Source of the DNA: Engraulis encrasicolus
Taxonomy: Eukaryota > Chordata > Actinopteri > Clupeiformes > Engraulidae
DNA length: 64,000 nt
Assembly (NCBI RefSeq): GCF_034702125.1
Contig: NC_085880.1
Span: forward strand, 14,072,475-14,136,474
Direction: 5' to 3'
Part shown: positions 30,979 through 42,900 of the stretch, piece by piece
How the letters are laid out: each line of letters opens with the position of its first letter
Numbering within the stretch: position 1 is the first letter of the stretch
Notes under the pieces: generated by a model
What the model saw: only the letters and a program-made list of their open reading frames with translations
Told to the model about the DNA's origin: nothing
Databases searched by the model: none
Translations under genes and position numbers: made by a program

Positions 30979-33900
30979 GTGAGTTGGACAATAAAATGCA
31001 ATATATTTTTTTGGATAATGAAATGACTTGTACTTAAATCTACATTTTCTCTTTAAGGGAACCGTCCACAATTTCTGGAAATATATTTATCTCCCTCCAC
31101 CCCTCGAGTTAAATAATTGACTTTGATCTTTCTCTTGTTTCTCCAGCAATTCTGGAACAATAGCAATAATCTTTTCTCTTTTTTTAACAACAAAGGTATA
31201 TTTGACAAAACATGCAGTATTTACAGTCATCCTTCACATATTTATGTGTGATGTGTTGTTTTACAGCAAATCTCCAGTAACTGTGAAAGAAGAGTCTACC
31301 GCTGATCTTCACAGCAGGAGTCAGAGTCAGAGCCAGAGCCGCAGTAGAAGCCCCAGTCTGAGCAGAAGCCCAAATCCAAGTCGAGACATTGGTGATACAA
31401 CTAATCAGAGCTGCAGTCGCCAGACTCCCCAAAGTGAATTGCACCAAGGAAGCAGTGAGATGAGAGGTGGAGATGGCGGAGGAAACGGTGAGCCAAAGAG
31501 AGGAAGAGATGACCGAGAGAGCACTGAGGAGAGGACAATAGGAGATGGCGGAGGGAGCAGTGATGCATGGAGGGGTAGAGATGGCAGAGAGAGCGGTGGG
31601 GAGAGCAGAGGAGGAAATGACCGGAGGTGCAGGTGGAATAGAGACCATAGAAAGGAGAAGCACGAAGGGCAAAGCAGCGGGAGCAGCAGTGTCAGCAGCA
31701 GCAGGAAACGCCATAGCAACGAAAGTGTGACCAGTGTCACAGCAGAGATGGCCAGTAAGAGAGCCAAGACCGTAAGCAGTCCCACAGCGAAGATGTCCAC
31801 CAGGAGAGATGGGACCAGCCTGTCAAGTCCCACGGCGAAGTTATCCACTGAGAGAGCTAAGACCAGTCTGTCTGGCCAAAGGTCACCTGTCCCAGAGGTG
31901 ACCAATGACGATGAGGATCTGGCCAGGAAAGAAATGGAGCTGCGAGAATTAACTGCGTCACTTAATAGGTTAAAAGCCATGCTGGCCATGTGTACCCCAC
32001 CAACCTCCCCTGGCACTAACGATATAAATGACACAGATGTTACCCCTCAACCTTTACTTGGTAAGATGGAGAACGCTGTTGAGCTCTCACCCAGTGAAAC
32101 CCTTGTTCTGGTGAATAAAAACGGCTCTAGTTCCCTGTCCAGAGTAGATGACAAAGATGTAGGTACTCAGAAGGTTAATGCTGATGATTTGGATGGTGAC
32201 CGCTTGGACACAGGTATCTGTCTGGATCAGCAGCGGCACAGGGAGGCTGAGGTGACTGAGGACAGTGCCTGCCTGCTCGGACAAGAGCCTGATGACACTC
32301 AGCAGGCAGACAGTGAGCAGAACACATGGTCAGGGCAAGAGCAGTCAGCAGCCCAAACACACAGACAATTGAACAAGGACGAGCAATTTTGTCAAGATAA
32401 AACTCTTTTCCAGTCCAGAACTGCAGCCCTATCTGAAGAAAGCCACAGGGGTCAAGAGCTGTATGACCCCTTTCATGTTGATGAGGAAGATGAGAACAAG
32501 TTGATGGAGGAAACCACAAAAAGACAGCTGGCTTTCGACACCTCTAATATCAGCATTTACAGATCCCCTGCAGCTGAGACTAAAGAAGATGAAGAACAGC
32601 TGATGATGAAAGCAAGGGAGCTGGAGAGACTCAATGCATTGATTGCTGAAGGAAAGGCTATGCTAGCCATGGAGACACAGGGTAAACCCCCTGATTGTGA
32701 GTGCCCAACTCAAGCTGATAAGACCCCAGAGATTTCAACCAAATGCCAACCTCAGGCCTTCCTCCCTGCCCCCCAACAAAGACCTTCCACTCTAGACAAT
32801 CACAGAACTATAGTTCTTTCTGAAAAACATAGTGGGGCTGACTTGTATGATCCCTTTGAGGTTGATGAGGTAAATGAGAACGCAATAATGGAAGGAAGCA
32901 TCAAGGGGCTAACTCATGAATCACAGCAGCAGGAGGAAAAAGATGAGGGGGTTGGGATTGGTATGGTGTCTCCCATGGAGAGTCAACTCCTCAGCAGGGC
33001 CAAGGGGGTTGGGATTGGTGGCATGGGTATAGTCTCTCACAGGGAGGACCGGTCCTTCAGCCAGTCTGAGGTAGGGGATGAGGAGACTTATCTGTATGGA
33101 GAAAAGCATGGTGACTGCCATCCTGCCTGTAGCAAGTACCTCAAGAGTTCAGACCAATGTGAGAAAACGGAACAAACACATAACCCGGAGAAGAGTGATG
33201 TACCTAAACTAACCTTTGGTGAACTTGAGACCATCTTCCTATCCATGGGGTTTAGCTTTCCACAGAGTTCTACAGTTAACCAACTGGGAAGTAAGGCAGA
33301 TGAGGCAATAAAGCCTCATGGCACAACACCATCATTATTTTCATCTCATAAGGAGCATAAGGAGCACAACAGGTCAAAGGATCACGAAATGTCAATGGAC
33401 AAGCATCACTGGGCAAATGAGGCCATTCCCAAAGCTGTCAGTCTTCAGCATCCACAAGGTATGTCCCACTTTTATTGTGAAAATCTCAATATGATTGAGT
33501 TAAGAGTCAAATCTACTTTATTATTAGTAGGAAATGCAGTTTTAGCTTTTTTGTTTTTTTTGTTTTCATTCTCTGCTCCATAACAGTTTTTAGCCTGGGG
33601 CTAAGCATCAAACATTGCCAAGTACAGGGTTCCCGCGGGTTATTAAAAATATTAAAAAGGCATTGAATTTAGTTATCCAGCATTAAGAGCATTAATAGCA
33701 TTGAATTAGCTGTTAAAAGTCGGGAATTTTTTTCACTGCGGCATTAAATTTTCAAAAAACATTTCAGTGTGCAACCTAAAGGACGAAGTTTTTTTTTCAT
33801 AATGAAGATGACGCACAGAACGTCAATACCCATGATTAGTTGTAGAACGCTACTGTAAACACAAATCTAGAGTGCAGCGGCGCCATTTTTTGATGAGGTG

Positions 33901-36900
33901 AGGTGAAGAATGGGAAAGTGCCGGTTTAACCCCAAGTGGCTGCAGGATCCAAAATACTTTTGGGTAAAATCTGTGCCGAATGACCGCAAGGCGTGCTGCA
34001 CACTATGCAAGAAAACGTTTACGCTGGGCTTTTTTCATAATGAAGATGACGCACAGAACGTCCATTCGTTGCACTGTAAACACGTGCACAAACCTTGAGT
34101 GCTGCAGCGACAACGGGAATGTGTAGCATTAACAATTATCTATCCTCGACGTAGCGCACAAGTATTTTTTCCCACTAACCAGCAAAGTTTTTATTTGTGC
34201 CGTCCAAGCACCAGTTGAACTCGAGAAGCAGGTTGTGATCAAAGCCACACCCCTTTGTATTTATTTCATTGTGTTCATGCAAACAGTGGGAGAACTGATG
34301 TTGTGGAGTATTACCGGTTTTCTTTGGGGTATTCTTTTTAAGGCTATTGAACGTTGTGAAGCAAACTTAAGGAGCAATCAGAAATCCACCGCTGTCATTT
34401 GTAGCCATTTCAATTTCATGACAAAGCTGTGTTACAAACGCAATTAGGCTACTTGGCGAGACAGACCTATCGATTGGTCGCAACTAGTAGATGTATCACA
34501 AACGACCACCGACATTAATTAACACACTCTTGTTTGAGGAGCTCCTAAAAGCGTTAGCAGAAAACAAGGCGACGTCATGCAACATTTAGCCTTTTTAAAA
34601 TCTTGCATTGAATTTTTGAGGTGGCCAATAATAACCACAGACGCGTAACCGTGGTTAAATCACACACGGCTACAGTGCACTCCACACACCAACGCGTGGG
34701 CACGCTATACCTGTTGGTAGCAAACTTGACTCGTATCAAATCCCGTCTCTGAACTATTTCCCCTTGCTGTTCGGGAAAAAAAGACGACTACTTCATTGAT
34801 CTTGTTTTAATCGATGCGCTGCTAAACCAGGAGACCTGACCCATCTATGAATAGGGGGGCTCACGGCGCATTTCCTTACTAAGGGGGGTCATTACTTGCA
34901 CAACTAGCCCTATGACCAATAACTTGTTGACTCAAAAAATGAGTGGGTTATTGTCAGTTTAAAGCTCAAATTGTAAATGGTACATTTAAATGTAGGCAAT
35001 TATGCTTTTTGAACGTCATTATAATGGAGTGAAGAAAAACGATTAGGCCTAATTATTAGGCCCAACAACAATAATAATGGTCTACTCCAATTTAGTCTGA
35101 TAGGTTTACATTATATTGGCTAATACATGTTGAAAGACATATAGGCCTACTGTATGAATATAGGTTACAGTACATGTGCAAATTATGATTAGGCCTATGA
35201 TTGGTCTACTTCATCCTAGAAAATGTCAATAGCCTATAAAAAACAGCAAATGTTCCAATTCTTTCTGTGTTTGGCTGATCGGTGATCATCACAGCAAGTC
35301 GGTAATCTGCAATTAACAAATAAATAGTGCTTTTGAAGCAGCTTTTGAATTCAATTCTGGGGTGTGTTTAAGTAAATAAATCTGAGATGCTACAATGCAA
35401 CTTTGCATGTGTTTTAATTGTATTTTCCATAAATGTACATTCTTGTGCCAAACAGAGAGGTAATCTCTTAAGAAGTAATGAGGTTTGAATTTGATACGCG
35501 CTTTCTTAATTGAATTTCGTTCAATATTATTGAAATAATGGGTGCGATAAAAGTATTAAATTTTATGTGAACATGCATTAAAAAAGGTCTTAAAAGCATT
35601 GAATTTAGGTTTAACAATCCTGGGGGAACCCTGCAAGTAACAAATGCTGTCACTGATATGGATGGTGCATCTTTAATCGTTTGAAATCGAAGATAAATAT
35701 GGTTTTCTCTGGAGACATTATCTTTGTTCTGTGTAATGTGTTGTCCAGGACCTGTTACCAATAGTGTGGAAACAGTATGGATTTGTGGCGATGGACTTGT
35801 GGATCTGGCATCCCGCTTGGCAAATTCACCAACATATGGCATGAAACTGGGACAGAGTATTGCCGGCGTCCGTTTGTACTGGAAGGGTGAGTTGTCCATG
35901 AAATGGGCACGGCTTGTACCCCGATTGCTCCAGCTTGCTCGTGATTGGCCAATTCCAGACATGCTCATCATCCACCTGGGAGACGATGACATCATCTTGA
36001 GGGACACACAGGAGCTTCTATGCGCCATGGAGAGAGACCTGAGCTTCATACACAACCTCTTCCCCCACTGCCTCATTGTCTGGTCAGACCTGCTGCCCAA
36101 CAAAATTTCCAAACAAGGTTCTTCAGCTCTGGTGGTCCAGGACGGGATTCATGACCTGGTCAATCGCAGAATGCATGCTCTGATTGCAGCACTGGGTGGA
36201 ATGGCACTGACCCATGAACTCCTCATCCCCGAGCTTTACCGCCATCATGGGACCCGATTCTCACGGCTCGTTGTGGAAAAGCTTTTCTTGAACATCAAGC
36301 AGTTTGTGGGTCGTTGGAGCTTGGAAGTGCACCGCGCTTCAGAGATGTGTTCCCCAGAGTGCCACCCTCCACGCTGTGCTTCTTCATTCACCTGTTCCAT
36401 CCCTGATGACTCCATTCATCCTAAATCTACCAACAGTCACTCCAAGTGCAAGGAAAGACCTCCCTCACATCTCCCCTCATTGCCAAAGAAGGTAAACCCA
36501 TTGCAGTGAAGGCTTGGATTGTATGTTTATATTTCTTATACCAGGCTATTGTCATATAGTAGCTCCTGTGTGATTTTAATACCATTATCTTCTCCCTAGA
36601 ACCAAGTTTCTGGTTTCATTTCGGATCCATGTTAAACAGAAAACGTTCCCATTTTCCGTTTTCGTTCCTTGAACCGGTTCATAGCCGTAGTTTCATTAGA
36701 ATTTCTCTCTACCCAAATTGACTAAAATTGAAGGTATGCTGTTGGCTACAGCGACTTGGTCATGACTCTGCTTCGTTTTGGTTGCAGCAACAGGTCACTG
36801 AGGGACAGGTAAAGCCCAAGGAGGTCAGACTGTCTACGGAGACAGCGAAGAGGTCTACAGGGGTGATGGAGGCAAAGCAGTGTATGGAGCAGAGGACTCG

Positions 36901-39900
36901 ACCCTCTGAGGTGGTGAAGCCCTGCCCTGTACCTGACGAGTCGTCTGCTTCCACTCATCTTAAATCTCCCAACAGTCACACCAAGCCTAAAGAAAAATCT
37001 TGTTCCATCTTGGTGCTTAAGAAGGTAAAACTGCTTTGAACCAGATTTTTTTTTCTAGTTGGTTCGCCATGAACAGAAACAGAATTTTAACATTTTTGTT
37101 TTGTGTTCAGCCATTAAATAGACGTTCCCGAACCGTCTAGAACAAACAAAATCGTTACCGGAATGGTTAATTTACATTTCCTGTCAGCTGTTGAACATAC
37201 AGAATTATGTCTCATCCATCTTTAATAATAGCCATCTTTTATAATGCTATGACAACCTTCATTAAATAAGATAGGAAAAATTCAAAACAATTACAGTCAA
37301 TCCGGAAAGTACTCACAGTGCTTCACTTTTTTCACGTTTTATTATCTTACAGCCTTATTCCAAATGCTACAAATGAATCTCTGTTGTCAAAATCCTACAC
37401 AAATTATTCCATTATGACCATGTGAAAAACAAGTTGTCTTGACGGTTTTGAAAATGTATAAAAAATAAAAAATAAAGAAATCATATTTACAAAAGTATTC
37501 ACAGCCTTTGCTTAATACTTTGTACAACCACCTTTGGCAGCAGCTACATTCATTTTTTTCATTTCGAAATGAAAAGGGATTGAAAGGGAAGTCATCTTTC
37601 AACCTTTCAGTACATTGAAATTGTACATTTTGAGTCTGCACCTGGCTAAAATAGATGGGTGTGAGTTTTGAATGAAATCCTATGGAGAGTATCATGATCA
37701 GCTTCTGTAGTCACAGTGCATGTTGACATGCATGCTTCTTAAGGTGTAATTCATATTTCCAATGTTGACGGCATTCATACATCCCCAAACAATGTCAGTC
37801 CCACTACCATGCTTGACGAGCCAGATGATGCACTTTTTTGGTCAAATTCACTTGTTTACCACCACACATGCTTGACACCATCTAAAGCAAATTTGTCTAT
37901 CTTGGTCTCATCAGACCACACGACATGGTTCCAGTGATCCATATCCTTGGTCTGTTCATTTCTCTTGAGACCATTTCAATGTACTGAAAGGTTGAAACAC
38001 ACACCGATGACCTCCCTTTTAATCCCTTTTCATTTCGAAATAAAAACAAAATGAATGTAGTTGCTGCCAAAGGTGGTTGTACAAAGTATTAAGCAAAGGC
38101 TGTGAATACTTTTGTAAATATAATTTATTTGTTTTTTATTTTATATACATTTTCAAAACTGGGAAACTCAAGACCACTTGCTTTTTTTCTAGTTGGTTCG
38201 TTACGAACAGAAACCGAATTTTAACATTTTTGTTTTGTGTTCCGCCATTAAATGCACGTTTCCGAACTGGCTAGGGAGCAAAAAAAAAACACGTTGCTGG
38301 AACGGTTAATTTACATTTCCTCTAGGGCTGTAATGATATTGGATCGAACCGAGAGACCGCGATACTCAGTCATGATACTGTACACACAACAAAATCCCGT
38401 ATTACCGGTATTACCATTATGTACGACTGCCACTATTTTTAAGCGTTTCTGTTCCGGAACATAAAAAAACAACATTTCTGGTTTCATTTTGGTTCCATGT
38501 AAAACAGAAAACGTTCCCAGTTTTCGTTTTCGTTCCCTGAACCGGTTCATAGCCCTGGTTTCATTACCATTTCTACCCGAAATGACTAAAATTGAGGTGG
38601 TTAATTATGCTCTTGGCTACAGCAACTTGGTCATGACTCTGCCTCTGTTTGGTTGTAGCAGCAGCAGGTCACTGAGGCCAAGGTCATGAAACAGGACACG
38701 GAGGAAGTAAAGTGTACTACAGACAACGCCAAACAGCCTACAGAGGACACAATGGTGGCCAGCCAGTCCACAGAGATGCTTAATCAACCAATGGGGTCAA
38801 AGCGGTCCACAGACGTAGTGAATCAGCCAATGGTGGCAAGCCGGTCCACACAGGTGGTGAATCGGCCAATGGGGGCAAAGCGATCTGCAGAGGTGATGTG
38901 CTCTTCAGAAGAGGCAAAGCGTTCTAGATTCACCTCCACTATTCCTGATGACTCATCTGCTGCCTCTTGTCCTAAAGCTACCAACGGTCCACCCAACCCC
39001 AAAGGAAAACCTTCTTCTACTGCATTGCCTACAGAGGTAAACCCATTGCGAACTAGGCTTGGATGCCATTCTGAAAATTACCATTCACCACAATGTTGTC
39101 ATGAAACTGCTGTATGTTGTTTTATTCCCTTTTTAACACCCTGTACTTATAAGTAAGGGTTAACGTTCGGCGAGAAGGTCGCTACCGTGGAATAGCAGCA
39201 CGACGGAGAGAATCTTTAGACCCCGACGCGGAGCGGAGTGCTGCTATTCCACTAAGCGACCGACTCGCTGAACGTTAACCTGCTTATTATATGGATATAC
39301 TTAAATGATTCACACATGGCGGGGACATTTCTTTATTTAATGTTAAGTTTATTATAATTTTTCATGTCAAAAGATTGTTGCTGCGCAAAACAAAACAGTG
39401 CCGTTGTGGAACACCGCTAGACAACAGGTAGCCTAGACAACAGGTGTTGTCTATCACAGCAGCTGATTAGAGTGACAAAAGACCGGACCCCCTGCGGAGT
39501 GATGTGAAACATTCGCTTTAGCAGTGAAAAGTCTTGTTGCCATTGACAGCGGTCTGATATAGACCAACCCGTCCGTTATCTCAAATATCAGACCTGCGAA
39601 CGTTGGGGAGCCCCATTGAAATGAATGGAGCATTCGACCGATGACGTCACACCATATAATAATGCCTAATATTGCCAACACGAGGAGATGGTTATGGATT
39701 TTAGAATGACTGGGGATAAGCTTGGCACCTGATACTTGACATACAAAAAGAAAACCAAGCTTTGAATTGTAACTTGTTTTGAATTCAAGCACTATCAATA
39801 GACCTTCACTTAAATAAATTTGGGAAGGCTCCCATTTGGATCAAAGACTAAAATCTACTGTTCTATATTTATTTCATGGGGTCAGGATTTGTCTTACAGG

Positions 39901-42900
39901 GGCCTCATGTACGAAGCTCACTTACGGACAAAAAAACTACTTCAGTTGTTTTCCAAGTTGCCGTAAGCATGGAAGTTGCCGTAACTGGTGCATTTCATCT
40001 TTTTGGCGGCACACAGGCATTCAGCGTAACTGCAATGTGGTGTAGGTCTACGCGGTCAGAAATATTGCAAAAATGCAGCCAGTTAAACGTGGATTTAAAT
40101 GTTGAGGCGCGTGATTTAAAAAAAAAAGAAGAAGAAAACCACCTCAACCATATTATTGTTGAGGCAGCTGGTTAAAATGAAGCGGACTCATGAAACTATC
40201 CTGGAATTAGCCTACAACGAAATCGGAGGCCCATCAGCAGTATTATTTCAAGTATTTGGCAGCTATTAAACATTGAATATTTCCTGGACTACGACATCTG
40301 CGATGTGTCTTCTAGCATTTGTTGGGAACGTCCTCACCGTGCTTGTCTTTCTCTTTTAATAAGGCTAGGCTACTGTAAAATCAGTCCATCACTTAACAGG
40401 TGAATTTCTAACTGAGTATTGGCTGCAGGTTATTCATACTTGTGGCGTATGTGTGCATCTTTCGTATCTAGCCTATATCCAACATAAAGTTTATTTCTCG
40501 GCAGCCTTGGCGACTGCACAATGTGTTTTGATGTAGGCCTAATGGGCTTAATATCAATTGGGGGGAAACCTGCATTGTACTACAGTATAACATGACAGTT
40601 TTTTTTCTGCAGTCCTCACATTAAGTTTTACCAATGCCCGGTTTTATACACGCCAAAGTAATTTTGTTGCGCTGCCTTCTTCCTTTTAAATTGGGTCCAA
40701 ACAGCGCCTTTACCTCGCATCATGAAATGTATTTCCCGCGTTCCCCTTCCTGCGTTCCCTTTCCCATTCTTTCAACCAATGAATGCACACGAATGGGTCT
40801 GTTCATACTAATTAGAATGTTCATATAGAATATCTTAGGGAGGAGGCAAGGCGGAGACTTGGGTCCGCGTGTGCTCGTGCATGTGCGCAAGATTTCACTG
40901 TAAAACCTGGTTACGCACTTATTGATACATCCAGATTTTTTTGTCCGTAAGTAACTTTCAAGATTTTCGCGTCCGCACTTTCTTGGTGGGAAATCCACGC
41001 ACTTCTTTGTACATGAGGCCCCAGGTCACCCTAAAATGCACTAGAATGCAGGAAATGGCATGTAAGAAATCAAAAATCTTCTGGGGGAGACCTCCCGCTG
41101 GCCTATGACTTTTCACAACACTCTGTATTTCTGATTTGGACCCCCTCAATATCTTTCCTATGGTTTCGCCCTTGCTTGGATGCCATTCTGAAAATTACGA
41201 TTTACCACAGTACTGTCGTGTAACTGCTGTATGTTTTTTAATTAACACCCGGTTATAATGCCCAATATTGCCAACACCAAGGAGATGATTATGGATTTTA
41301 GAAGGACTTAGGCTAAGCTTGGCATCATTGCCACCCCAGGGGAGGAGTTGCAGCTAGTGAAACACTACTGAGCTACACATACTGTATCTGCCCAATAGAC
41401 AATAAACTGAACTGGAAACACAACACAGAGGATATCTACAAAAAGGGTCAGAGCCAGCTTTACTTTGTGGGTAGGCTAAGATGATAAGTGTTACAGGTTT
41501 ATTTGTATGTGGTGGCTAGTGATTTTTTCTTTGTCCTCTGCTGGGGTAGCGCCAGTGATTCCAACAGACAGACTGATCAAACTGATTAGGAAAGCAGGCT
41601 CTATATTCGGGACAACCTAGTAATGATGATGGAGAGGAGCATTGGAGGACATCCCACACCTTGCACAGTACAAATAGTGTTGTGGAGGACAATTTAATTA
41701 TTGCAAATTAAGAGCAATACACCTCTACCTTCACAACAGTACACACTGGTTAAGCGTTTTCTGTTACAGACTTGGCCAACTTAGTTGTAGTCAGGGCAGA
41801 CATTGACTGATGATTGACCAATCAATTAACACCCGGTTATAATGCCCAATATTGCCAACACCAAGGAGATGATTATGGATTTTAGAAGGACTTAGGCTAA
41901 GCTTGGCATCATTGCCACCCCAGGGGAGGAGTTGCAGCTAGTGAAACACTACTGAGCTACACATACTGTATCTGCCCAATAGACAATAAACTGAACTGGA
42001 AACACAACACAGAGGATATCTACAAAAAGGGTCAGAGCCAGCTTTACTTTGTGGGTAGGCTAAGATGATAAGTGTTACAGGTTTATTTGTATGTGGTGGC
42101 TAGTGATTTTTTCTTTGTCCTCTGCTGGGGTAGCGCCAGTGATTCCAACAGACAGACTGATCAAACTGATTAGGAAAGCAGGCTCTATATTCGGGACAAC
42201 CTAGTAATGATGATGGAGAGGAGCATTGGAGGACATCCCACACCTTGCACAGTACAAATAGTGTTGTGGAGGACAATTTAATTATTGCAAATTAAGAGCA
42301 ATACACCTCTACCTTCACAACAGTACTCACTGGTTAAGCGATTTCTGTTACAGACTTGGCCAACTTAGTTGTAGTCAGGGCAGACATTGACTGATGATTG
42401 ACCAATCAATTAATGGGAAAGATCTTTAGTCAGAAGTATTAATCAAGTGCATTTTCATACTTTATCATTCAATTTGCAATGTGTACAAACAACAATGACA
42501 CTATATAACGGCCGCCCTCTGAGCAGGGGGAGAAGATATTTTAAGAATAATTATGTGTCTTTTGTGTGCATGCATGTATATAAGTTAGGGCTGTACAAAA
42601 ATAATCGAGATGTATTGATGCATCAATCCCATGACCAACGATTTAATCAAATCTTATATCGTGGGGCATTCTTAAGTATCGCAAATAATCGAATCGCTGG
42701 CCCCTGTCCAATGCCCGAGCCCCATAACATAATAGTAAGTAGAAAATAAGTAGAAAATTAAATGGAAAAAAATGAAATGAATTCATATCGTACCGTGGGG
42801 AATTCCTAAGAATCAAAAATAATCCTTGCTTTAAGAAATCAATACCGTATTGTATCGTCATGGAGGCTGTGATTTACATCCCTAGTATAAATGCTTGATG

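Noticed and set aside
31315..31380. RS-rich tract as proof of a splicing factor
   Set aside because: Short, mixed with QS, and no RNA-binding domain is present.
31405..32034. 209-codon minus-strand open frame, and similar ones at 31184-31714, 2260-2858 and 35468-36112
   Set aside because: They lie opposite coding exons of genes A and B and follow from the skewed codon composition. No splice sites or domains.
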